Origin: Rallus limicola
Taxonomy: Eukaryota > Chordata > Aves > Gruiformes > Rallidae
Direction: 5' to 3'
DNA length: 64,000 bases
Assembly (NCBI GenBank): GCA_022605955.1
Contig: JAKCOZ010000082.1
Location: 957,501 to 1,021,500 of the forward strand
Under the pieces are notes generated by a model. It was not told the DNA's origin, ran no database searches, and was given only the letters and a program-made list of their open reading frames with translations. A program made the translations under genes and the position numbers. This document shows, one piece after another, positions 1 through 12,488 of the stretch; positions within the stretch are counted from its first letter, which is position 1, and each line of letters starts with the position of its first letter.

Positions 1-198
1 AGGGCTGAGCTCTAGGTGGGGTGGCTTGGGGGCTGTGACAGCAGGCCAGGCGCCACGAGGATGGGCCCCTTCCTGCTCCAGCTCCTCCCTGGACAGTTCT
101 CAATGGGCAGCCCTGCTCTGTGTGTGTGTGTGGGGGGGGGGTGGGTGTCCCTAATGCACATCCCTCCAAAAGAAGGGGGGGGGTTTGTGTGTATCTAA

Positions 199-2921
<2,723 letters not shown>

Positions 2922-2934
2922 CACCCACTCACCA

Positions 2935-3025
2935 TCCCCCCCCCCACCCAAGACTGGCCTGGGACACCCCTACCAACCCACAACCCCCCCCTCCAAAGCT
3001 CAGCATGGGGAAGGGTTTGGAGGAG

Positions 3026-3071
<46 letters not shown>

Positions 3072-3640
3072 TCCCCACCCCCCCACCCAATCACCACCAC
3101 CCCCCCCAAGGTTTGGGGGAGGATGTGTATGTGTGTGTATATCCCCCCCCCCCCCCAAAGCTCAGCATGGGGAAAGGTTTGGAGGAGGGGTGTGTGTGTG
3201 TGTGTGTATTCCACCCCCCCACCCAATCACCACCACCCCCCCAAGGTTTGGGGGAGGATGTGTATGTGTGTGTATATCCCCCTCCCCCCCCCCTCCAAAG
3301 CTCAGCATGGGGAAGGGTTTGGAGGAGGATGAGTGTGTGTGTGTATATCCCCCCCCCCAATCACCACCACCCCCCCCCAAGGTTTGGAGGAGGATGTGTG
3401 TGTGTATATCCCCCCCCCAGGGTTTGGAGGAGGATGTGTGTGTATACCCCCCCCAATCACCAACACCACCCCCCCTCCAAAGCTCAGCATGGGGAAAGGT
3501 TTGGAGGAGGATGCGTGTGTGTGTGTGTATATATATCCATCCCCCCCCCCCCAATCACCACCACCCCCCCCCAAGGTTTGGAGGAGGATGTGTGTGTGTA
3601 TCCACCACCACCACCCCCACCACCCCTCACCCAAGGCTTG
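2935..3640. repeat. TG microsatellite plus minisatellite in SHE 3' UTR
   Basis: Directly after the SHE stop codon lies a higher-order array. A (TG)n run of about 40 bp at 3029-3070 is followed by repeated blocks of CAATCACCACCACCCCCCC, AAGGTTTGGAGGAGGATG, (TG)n and CCCCCAAAGCTCAGCATGGGG. It lies before the SHE poly(A) signal and is therefore predicted to be transcribed into the mature mRNA. Confidence 0.88.
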
Positions 3641-3870
3641 GGTCATGTCCCCAAACCCTATGGGGACACCCCCCCTCCCTCCAAACCCCTCCCTGCTCCT
3701 GTCTGGTGGCTGCTGCTGGACTCAGGCAGGGCTGGTGCTGCCCCACTGCTGGGCCTGATCCTGCCCCCCCCCCCCCCCCTTTGCCCGGTGCTGGAGTTGA
3801 GCTGCTGCAGGGCTGGCTCCAGTGAGGGGGGGGGGGGGTGGTGACACTGGGATGTGTAGCAAAGGCCTAA

Positions 3871-3876
3871 AATAAA
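3871..3876 (+). terminator. SHE: SHE poly(A) signal AATAAA
   Basis: Canonical AATAAA about 950 bp after the SHE stop codon, followed by a GT-rich stretch (GAAGGTGGGTGGTCCTGGG). It gives a 3' UTR of roughly 970 nt that includes the TG-rich array. Confidence 0.8.
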
Positions 3877-3899
3877 CCTGTTGGCTGAGAGAAGGTGGG

Positions 3900-4880
3900 T
3901 GGTCCTGGGAGGGGGGGGGCGGGGGGGGGGGGGGGAAACGAGATGGGGGCTGGGAAGCAGGAGGGATGGGGTAAGATTGGGGCTGGGGGCTGCAACGGGC
4001 AAGGGATGGGGCTGGGGGGTGTGGAGGTGCAGAAGGCTGGGGCTGGGGGCCTGGATGGGCAGAGGTGCAGGGGGTGGGGGGGCTTTCTTTTTGGGGGGGG
4101 GGGGGGATGGGGTAAGAAGTCAGACAGCCCCTTCCTGGGGGGTCTGGCTGCCAGGCTCAGCTCTGCTAGCAGAGAGGGAGGGGGTTGCCCAAAGCCAGGG
4201 TGGGTTTTTGAGGCTGGGGGCTATCAGGGCTGACCCCTGAGCTCCAGCTTCTCCCCCCCCCCCCCACGGGTCAATGCCTACTCTAGGGGGGGGGGGGGGG
4301 GGGGTGGCGGGGCAGGGAGCAGAAGCAGGTGCCTCAACCCCCAAGTCATGCCAGGAGGAACCACCCTGGTTTCAGGGGCCAGGAGTACTGGGGCTCCCCC
4401 CACCCGCACATCTGCATCCTGCCAGGCTTTTTATAGAGCTGGGGGGGGGCCCGGGGGGGGGGGGTCTGTGGCCTCACAAGGGTGCCCCAGCACCCGCTCC
4501 CCCTGGCTTGTGGTTTCCTGCCCGGGTGCAGCTGCAGCTCCCTGGGACGTTGCACAAGCTGGCACAGGGTGGGTGGGGGCTGTGGTGGGCACTGCATGGC
4601 AAGGGGGGGGGGGACACACGGGGGGGGGGGCACTCATAGGCATGGTGGGGCAGAGCCCAGGGGTGTGTAACAAGGGGGTACAGGGCATGGGGGTGGGCAC
4701 AGATTGGGGGGTACAGCCTGGGATGGAGGGGGTGGCACAGGGGGGGGCACAAGGTCCAGGAACAGGGGGGGTGCACAGCCCAACATCACCCCCTCCCTCC
4801 CCCCCCAGAGTCATTCCCAGGCAAGGGAAGCTGCAGCACCCCCCTCCTTGCCCCCCCTCCCCCCAAGTACCCACTCCATT
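3900..4880. other. SHE/IL6R convergent intergenic gap
   Basis: About 1 kb between the SHE and IL6R poly(A) signals. It is G-rich on the plus strand with several G or C runs of 9-18 nt (for example 3911-3935, 4091-4105, 4287-4302). No gene, RNA gene or transposon is recognised. The downstream edge (about 4790-4890) becomes C-rich at the IL6R 3' end. Confidence 0.7.
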
Positions 4881-4894
4881 ACAAACCCAAGGTG

Positions 4895-4900
4895 TTTATT
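4895..4900 (-). terminator. IL6R: IL6R poly(A) signal
   Basis: TTTATT on the plus strand reads AATAAA on the minus strand, about 495 nt past the conserved-frame IL6R stop at 5394-5396. The 3' UTR between them contains C/G-rich sequence only. Confidence 0.7.
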
Positions 4901-5393
4901 TGAGACACATTTTGCCACCTTCCCCCCCCCCCCCCCCTTTAAAAATAAGCCCCAGAGGAGCTGAGGCTGATCCAGCCAGCCTCCCCCCACCCCCCCCCCA
5001 CTGTCACCCACAGCACTACGGGGGCTGGGTCCCTCCCCTGGGCCCCCCAACCCTGTCCCCATGGGCAGAGCCCAGCCCTGCTCCCACGCTCAGGCCTGGC
5101 CAGCGCCTTCACCCCCCCCTCAGCCCCCCCCAGCCTGGCCCCAGGCCCAGAGCCAGCCCCCAGGGACCCAGCTTGGCAGCCCCCCCCCAGTTGGCTCTCC
5201 GTAGGGGTGGCACTCATCCCCCTCCTCAGAGGCTGCTCCCAGCTTCAGCAGCTTGACGGGTGGGGGATAGGGGGGGCTGCTCCCTGGGGTCACATCCCAA
5301 CCCCAGGACCCCCCCACACACACACCAGGGTAGGGGATACCCCCCAACCCCCCCGCCTGACCCGCAGGCGCCTCCTGGCACATCCAGCCCCAG

Positions 5394-8300
5394 CTACTGC
5401 CTGGAGAAGAAATAGTCCAAGTTGGTGATGTGGAGGGCCCGGGGGGCTGGGGGGGCGGGGGGGAAAGAGCAGGGGGGTGTCGCTGAGTGGGGGGCTGGGG
5501 GGGGGCCAGGGGCATCAGCACGTGCTGCCCCTCGCCCTCCTGCTTGGCGCTCTGCCTCAAGCCCATCCGCCACGTCTGCCTGTACCTGCAGGAGGGGAGA
5601 GGGGTGCCAGGTTTGGGGAGAGGGGGTGGGTGTGATCCCCCTCCCCACCCCCCCTTATTTTTACCCCCCCCCCCCAGCACTCACCTCAGCAGGATGCCAA
5701 TGAAGAGGGCGATGCCCAGCAGCAGGCTTCCCCCGGCCACCACGATGGTGTAGGGAGATGCCACCAAGCGAGCGCTGGCTTCTCGGACAGTCCCTGCAGA
5801 TGGGGGGTGTGGGGCTCGTGGTGGGGACAAGAAACATGGGGGTCCCACCCCAGCACCCTACAGCCAACCCAGGGCCCCTTCCTCACCCCCAGCACCGTTA
5901 GCAGCATCTTCCCCAAAGAGCTCCGGGGGGAGCGTAAGCCCGTAGGTGCCATCATCCTCCATGGGGACCTGCAAGAGAAGGAGGGGGGTGTGTGTAGGGG
6001 GAGGGGGGTATGACAGGATGGGGACATGAGATCCCACTGTGAGGGTGTCACGGTGTTGTATGCATGTTGTGCCCCCCCCTCAGGCTGCCCCAGTGCCCCA
6101 CCTGCGAGCTGAAGGCTCCCCTTTCAGAGGTGAAGTCCCTGGGATCTGCAAGGGGATGGGATGGAGCGTGAGGATGGGGGAGCTTGGGCTGAACCTCCCC
6201 CCCCTTCCCCAAGCACACAGTCCCCCCCTTACCTGTCCAGGGGGTGCCCACAGCCTCCCTGCTCCACTCACTCCATGCACCGTGGCCAAATTCCTCCTGC
6301 GCCCGCACCTGCACCACGTGCCGTGTCCCCTGCCAGGCGTCACGGATGTCCAGCCACGTCGTGGTCACTTGGTCCACCTGGAAGGGACACGGGGCAGTGT
6401 GGGGCTGGGGCAGCCTCACTGGGGACAGCCCCCACACTGGGGAGGGGCACAGGGTGGTTGGTGGTGAAGGAAGGGGTGGTCTCACCTCTGTGAAGGTCCG
6501 TGAGGGCTCGGGGCGGTAGCGGACCTGGAAGTGGAGCCAGTAGAAACGAGGGTCCCAGGATGAGGGGTAGGACCAGTTGACCCGTAGCCGCTGCGGCGCC
6601 TTCTCCAGCGCCTCCACCGTGACGTTGAGGGGGGGGTCTGGCTTCACTGCAGGGAAGGGACACTCAGGGTCTGGGCATCCAGCCCCCCCCCCAGTGCCTG
6701 GTAAGAGGTGGTGGGGTGGGGATGGCACTCACGGACACCGCTGAGGGTTATGATCCTGTCCTCCCCGGCCGAGCCGCCGGCGCCGTTGCTGACGCAGGTG
6801 GACACCACGAGGGGTTTGGTGTCTTCAGCACCCGGAGGCACCTTCACCCGGCAAACGAACTTCTGCGCCTTGGAGAAGTAACGGCACCGCTGCCCCGCGG
6901 CCGCCTCGGCCGTGAACCTGCCGGGACGGGGTTCAGCTGCGGCCGTGGGGTGCACAGCAGGGATGGGGCAACCCCAACTGGTGTCATGGGAAGGGGGCTG
7001 GGGGTGGGGCTCAGCCTGGGGGGTGGGGTTCAGCTGCGGCCGTGGGGTGCACAGCAGGGATGGGGCAAACCCAACTGGTGTCATGGGAAGGGGGCTGGGG
7101 GTGGGGCTCAGCCTGGGGGGTGGGGTTCATCTATGGCCATAGGGTGCACACGAGGGATGGGGCAACCCCAACTGGTGTCATGGGAAGGGGGCTGGGGGTG
7201 GGGCTCAGCCTGGGGGGTGGGGTTCATCTATGGCCATAGGGTGCACACGAGGGATGGGGCAACCCCAACTGGTGTCATGGGAAGGGGGCTGGGGGTGGGG
7301 TTCAGCCTGGGGGCTGGGATTCAGCTGTGGCTGTGGGGTGCACACCAGGGATGGGGCAACCCCAACTGGTGTCATGGGAAGGGGGCTGGGGGTGGGGTTC
7401 AGCCTGGGGGCTGGGATTCAGCTGTGGCTGTGGGGTGCACACCAGGGATGGGGCAACCCCAACTGGTGCCATGGGAAGGGGGCTGGGGGTGGGGTTCAGC
7501 CTGAGGGGTGGGGTTCAGCTGTGGCTGTGGGGTGCACACCAGGGATGGGGCAACCCCAACTGGTGCCATGGGAAGGGGGCTGGGGGTGGGGTTCAGCCTG
7601 GGGGCTGGGATTCAGCTGTGGCTGTGGGGTGCACACCAGGGATGGGGCAACCCCAACTGGTGCCATGGGAAGGGGGCTGGGGGTGGGGTTCAGCCTGGGG
7701 GGTGGGGTTCAGCTGTGGCTGTGGGGTGCACACCAGGGATGGATGGGGCAACCCCAACTGGTGTCATGGGAAGGGGGCTGGGGGTGGGGGTTCAGCCTGG
7801 GGGGTGGGGTTCAGCTGCGGCCATGGGGCACACACCAGGGATGGGGCAACCCCAACTGGTGTCATGGGAAGGGGTCTGGGGGGGGTGAGGAGGGATAACA
7901 AAGCCCCCCTCCAGCCCTGGCACCCTGTGCCATGGGTGCTGCTCACCTGCGCTTCACCCAGAGCATCGCCCTTGTCCCTGGGGAAGGCTTCTCCCGCAGC
8001 GGCCACTCGCACAGGACATCCTTGTCGTGGCTCCGCCGGTAGCAGAAGACGTGAGGAGTTTCGGGGGGCTCTGCAAAGGCACAGAAGGGGGGGGCTGGGG
8101 AAGGAGGGAGGCCAAAACAAGGCCATGCTGCCAGGGAACCCCCTCCCTCCCCGGCGTGGACCCACCTTCCACCAGCAGCCGTAGGGAGCGCAGCGGGCGG
8201 CCCCCCACGGCGCAGCTGTAGCGCCCCGAGTCCTCGTAGCGCAGCTGCCGCAGGAGCACGGTGTTGCCCTCTGCCAGCCACCGGCTGCGGCCCCCAGCTG

Positions 8301-10449
8301 CCCCCCGCTCCTCCACCTGCCAGGACACGGTGACGTTGGCCGGTCCCTCGTCCCAGCAGGTCAGGGTGACGTTGGCTCCTGGGCGAGCCACCACCGTGTC
8401 CCGTGACAGCTCTAGGGGGGGGGGGGGGGGGGGACGACACAGACATAAGGTGAGGAGGGGGAAAGCGTGTGTTAGACAATGGAGGTGAGACCCCAAACTC
8501 TTGGAGGGGGGGTCCCTAGAGGAGATGGGCACCCTGCCATCACACCCAGAGCCTGCTCGGGGTCATGATCCACAGGAGGAATTGAGCTGGAGCGAGTGGC
8601 AGCTCCTGCTGAGCCAAGGGCTCCCCACAAGCTGGGCATCACCCCCCCACTCCTCCCCCCCCCCCCCCCCCCCCCCAAATCCCTGGGACAGCCACAGGGA
8701 CGGTCACAGCCAGGGTGCTGTGGGGTGGGGGGTCTGTCCGGTGGTGGGACCCGGCGTGGGGCTCTGGGAGAGCTGCAGCCTGGGTTGAGGGGTGCGGGGG
8801 GGCCGGCGCGGGAGGGGTTAAGCGGCCGAGCTGGCCGGAGGCACCGGGCCAGGGCTGGGCTGCGGCCAGGGGGGGCCGCCTGGGGCAGCTCTCCCGGCTC
8901 TCGCTCGAAGGTCAACGGCCAGCGAGGACCTGCTGGTTCCCGTCGGCTCCTGCTGCTGGGAACGCTCCCAGCACCCTGCCAGCACCCAGCACCCTGCCCC
9001 AGCCAGCACCCTGCCCCCAGCCAGCACCCAGCCAGAACCCACCCTGCACCCTGAACCCAGCCAGAACCCACCCTGCACCCAGCCAGAACCCATCCTGCAC
9101 CCTGCACCCAGCCAGAACCCCCCCTGCACCCTGCACCCAGCCAGAACCCCCCCTGCACCCAGCCAGCACCCAGCCAGAACCCACCCTGCACCCTGAACCC
9201 AGCCAGAACCCACCCTGAACCCAGCCAGAACCCTGCACCCAGCACCCAGCCAGAACCCCCCTGCACCCTGCACCCAGCCAGAACCCTGCACCCAGCCAGA
9301 ACCCCCCCTGCACCCAGCCAGAACCCTCCCTGCACCCTGCACCCAGCAAGCACCCACCCTGCACCCACCCTGCACCCTGTGCCCAGCACCCACCCAGCGT
9401 CCACCCAGCACTCGACCCTTCAACCCAGCCCCCAGCCAGCACCCTGAACCCAGCCCCCAGCCCCCTCCCAGCTCGCCCCGTTCCCACTATCCCGGGCACG
9501 GTAAAGCGGGGAACCGAATCCCCCTCCCCACTCCCCGGCACCACCTCGCCCCACGTGTGTCGGGGGACGGGGGGGGCGTGTGTGTGAACCGCCTCTGACC
9601 TTCCCCCGCTCTAACACCCCCCTTGCCCGGCTCCGAGACCCCCTCCCCGGGCTCCAACACCCCCCCCAATCTCCCCGCCGGACTCTAACACCCTCCCCCA
9701 ACCCAGGTCCCCGCCGGGCTCCGACACCCCCCCAATCTCCCCGTTGGGGTCCGACACCCCCCCCAGCTCCCCGCCGGGCTCCGACACCCCCCCAGCTCCC
9801 CGCCGGGCTCCGACACCCCCCCCAGCTCCCCGCCGGGCTCCGACACCCCCCAATCTCCCCGCCAGGTTCCAACACCCCCCCCAGCTCCCCGCCGGGCTCC
9901 GACACCCCCCCAATCTCCCCGCCGGGCTCTAACACCCCCCCAGTCTCCCCGCCGGGCTCTAACACCCCCCAATCCCCCCGCCAGGTTCCAACACCCCCCC
10001 AATCTCCCCGCCGGGCTCTAACACCCCCCCAATCTCCCCGCCGGGCTCTAACACCCCCCCAATCTCCCCGCCGGGCTCTAACACCCCCCCAATCTCCTCG
10101 CCGGGCTCTAACACCCCCCCAGCTCCCCGCCGGGCTCTAACACCCCCCCAATCTCCCCGCCGGGCTCTAACACCCCCCCAATCTCCCCGCCGGGCTCTAA
10201 CACCCCCCCAATCTCCTCGCCGGGCTCTAACACCCCCCCAGCTCCCCGCCGGGCTCTAACACCCCCCCAATCTCCCCGCCGGGCTCTAACACCCCCCCAG
10301 CTCCCCGCCCGGTCCCGGTCGCACTCACCCGCGGGGCCGCAGGGCCGGCCCGGAGCGGAGGCGGTGGCGGCGGTGAGGAAGAGGAGGAAAAGGAGGAAGA
10401 AGCCGAAAAGTAACGCGAAGGGGAAAAATAAACCCGTCGGCCCCGCCAT
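5394..10449 (-). CDS. IL6R: Interleukin-6 receptor alpha (10 exons, tail frame broken)
   Basis: Type I cytokine receptor alpha chain that binds IL-6 and presents it to gp130. Exons (minus): 10329-10449, 8166-8411, 7947-8070, 6733-6917, 6486-6646, 6233-6377, 6102-6145, 5887-5968, 5685-5793 and 5394-5585. Residues 1-31 are a hydrophobic signal peptide. Exon 2 is an Ig-like domain (VTLTCW, DSGRYSC). Exons 3-6 are two fibronectin-III domains ending in WSEWS at residues 314-318. Exon 9 holds a single membrane span (residues about 384-405). The tail starts in frame (HVLMPLAPP resembles human PVLVPLISPP), but the conserved C-terminal end ITNLDYFFSRQ (human ends DYFFPR) is in another frame after C-runs. 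Without a correction the ORF instead runs on to 5120. Its synteny next to SHE and ATP8B2 agrees with human. Confidence 0.93.
6918..7885. repeat. 97-bp minisatellite filling IL6R intron 3
   Basis: About ten copies of a 97-bp unit with GGGGTTCAGCTGTGGCTGTG, GGGTGCACACCAGGGATGGG and CAACCCCAACTGGTGTCATG. CAACTG recurs at about 97-bp steps (near 6974, 7072, 7169, 7266, 7363, 7460). It starts within a few bases of the exon 6733-6917 acceptor and covers nearly the whole intron to exon 7947-8070. The open frames across it are artefacts of the period. Confidence 0.95.
8415..8433 (-). promoter_or_regulatory. IL6R: Pure C19 polypyrimidine tract at IL6R exon 2 acceptor
   Basis: On the minus strand, 19 consecutive C residues are followed directly by TAG and exon 2 (starts at 8411). 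It acts as the polypyrimidine tract of the intron 1 3' splice site. An all-C tract is an unusual U2AF substrate and a natural ligand for poly(C)-binding proteins. The length may be inexact in the assembly. Confidence 0.75.
8975..9445. repeat. Minisatellite in IL6R intron 1 (CCAGCCAGAACCC units)
   Basis: Irregular array of 12-30 bp units combining CCCAGCCAGAACCC, ACCCTGCACCCTG and CCAGCACC. It lies in the 1.9-kb IL6R intron 1 (8412-10328). It yields long but meaningless glycine/tryptophan-rich ORFs on the minus strand. Confidence 0.9.
9605..10312. repeat. 30-bp minisatellite next to IL6R exon 1
   Basis: Twenty or more copies of about 30 bp with consensus CTCCCCGCCGGGCTCTAACA followed by CCCCCCCAAT. 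Units toward exon 1 are the most homogeneous. The array stops about 16 nt from the exon 1 5' splice site (GT at 10327-10328). The sense RNA therefore has a G7 run every 30 nt directly downstream of the donor. Confidence 0.94.
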
Positions 10450-10600
10450 GCGCCCGATCCCGGGCAGGAAAACATCGGCGGAGCCGCCAGAAGCGCGACC
10501 GGTGCCCGAGGTTGTGAAACCGAAGCGGGGCGGCACCGCGGCGGCAGCACGTGCGCCCGGGCGGGGCGAGACCCGCCGGCACCGGGGCGGGGAGGGGAGG
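10313..10600 (-). promoter_or_regulatory. IL6R: IL6R CpG-rich promoter and exon 1 region
   Basis: CpG-dense sequence around the IL6R start codon (ATG 10447-10449) and upstream to about 10600. No TATA box is seen. The boundary is set where the GGGATG array begins at about 10590. Confidence 0.55.
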
Positions 10601-11275
10601 GGGTGGGGATGGGGGTGGGGGTGGGATGGGGATTGGGATGGGGGAGGATGGGGATGGGGCGGGATGGGATGGGATGGGATGGGATGGGATGGGGGGGCTG
10701 GAAATAGGGATGAGGGGAGATAGGGGGAGCTGGGGCTGGATGGGGTGGGGATTGGGATGGGGATAGGGATGGGGGAGGATGGGGATGGGGCTGGATGGGG
10801 TGGGGAATGGGGATAGGGATGGGGACAGGGAATGGGATGGGATGGGATGGGGGGGCTGGAAATAAGGATGAAGGGAGATAGGGGAACTGGGGCTGGATGG
10901 GGTGGGGATTGGGATGGGGATAGGGATGGGGGAGGATGGGGATGGGGCTGGATGGGGTGGGGAATGGGGATTGGGATGGGGACGGGATGGGATGGGGGGG
11001 CTGGAAATAGGGATGAGGGGAGATAGGGGGAGCTGGGGCTGGATGGGGTGGGGATTGGGATGGGGATAGGGATGGGGGAGGATGGGGATGGGGCTGGATG
11101 GGGTGGGGAATGGGGATTGGGAGGATGGGGCTGGGGCTGGATGGGGGGGATGAAGATAGGGATGGGGCTGGATGGGGAATGGGATGGGATGGGGGGCTGG
11201 AGATAGGGATGGGGGAGGATGTGGGAATGGGGCTGGGGCTGGATGGGGTGGAGATGGGGCTGGGGGGAGTGAGGA
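10590..11275. repeat. GGGATGGG minisatellite between IL6R and ATP8B2
   Basis: Array of GGGATGGGGATTGGGATGGG and GGGGCTGGATGGGGTGGGGA units with a higher-order period of about 120-150 bp (GGGGGGCTGGAAATAGGGAT recurs). It occupies essentially all of the upstream flank of IL6R up to the ATP8B2 3' end. It is strongly G-rich on the plus strand, so long proline-rich minus-strand ORFs through it are not genes. Confidence 0.93.
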
Positions 11276-11355
11276 ACCGCCCCCCCTCTCCCCCTCAGGG
11301 ACACAGGACACGGCAGAAGTTGCTCAGAACTTTCTTTTTTTGGGTGTTTTCTTTT

Positions 11356-11361
11356 TTTAAT
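11356..11361 (-). terminator. ATP8B2: ATP8B2 poly(A) signal ATTAAA
   Basis: TTTAAT on plus is ATTAAA on minus, about 1.13 kb past the ATP8B2 stop codon. The intervening 11362-12488 is the 3' UTR, T- and A-richer than its surroundings, with no repeats recognised. Confidence 0.65.
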
Positions 11362-12488
11362 ATAAAAAACCCGCGTTCTGGATATTATTTCTCTCTCTGT
11401 GGCCTCATAAAATGATACAATTCTGCAATATAGAAACATGTAATAAATTAGGCGCCCTGATCCTCGCTCCCCCCCCACCCCCAAAATAATCCAGACACCC
11501 CCAAAAACCAGACTCCAGCTCCCCCCATCCTCCAGAGCTGAACGGCTTCCTCTTTGGTATCAAGGAGAGAGCGACCACCGGGACCCCCCCCTGAGACCCT
11601 GTGATGGGGAAGGGGGTGTGTGTGTGTGTGGGTGTGTGTGCCCCCCCCACCCCAGCCCTAGGACAGGGTCAGCTCCCTCCAGAGCTGGTGAGGAGGATGA
11701 GGATGAGGAAGGAGAAGGAAGTGGAGCCTGGAGGTTGTGCAAGACCCCAGCGTGGGAGTGAATCACGGCGGCCCGCAGCTCCCCCCCTCCCTCCCCACAG
11801 CCCCCCCCCAGCTTCCCACAGAAAGCAGGAAGGAACCAGGGAACACTTCCCCTTTCCCACCCAGGCCCCAGGCCTGGCACACCCCAAAGTCTGTATGTGT
11901 GGGGGGGCTGGATGTCCCTCACCCCCTCCCCAGCCCCAGTCCCACTCTCTCCATCACCAGTAAGTAGCTCTGGGAATGCAGAGGGCTTTGGCCTCCCTTG
12001 GTTTTGTGTGTGTCTGTGTTTTTCTGGCTTACTTTGTGTTTTTTTTTTTTTTATCTTTTTTCCCTTTTTATATAAAAAGAAGACACATGGGGGAAGGGCA
12101 GGGGGAGGAGGGCATGGTACAGCCCCCCCTGGACCCCCACCCCTGCCCACGGCGGTGGCTCTGGCATGATACATTCGTGTGTGATAGGGTTGTTTGCACT
12201 CCGTGGAGGTGAAGATTGACAGAGTGGCTGGGGTGGGGTGGGAGGGGCTGCTGGGGATGGCATCCAGCTGTCTGTCCGTCCGTCTGTCCATCCCAAGGAC
12301 AAGGAAGGGGGTTGGGTTTCTTTTTGGTTACACTGCAACAGTCCAGACTCCTCCAAATTCAGCACCTCAGCCTGCACGGCTTCTCTTCACCCCCCCATCT
12401 CCTCAGAACCCCTTCCCCTAAAAGAAAGGGGTGTGGGGAACACCCCTAAAGGGGCTACACAGCTCCCCACACCCTCCTAATCCCAGCT

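Noticed and set aside
10108..11484. 458-codon minus-strand proline-rich ORF
   Set aside because: Long open frame from the GGGATG array; it only touches the true IL6R exon 1, whose own ATG is at 10449.
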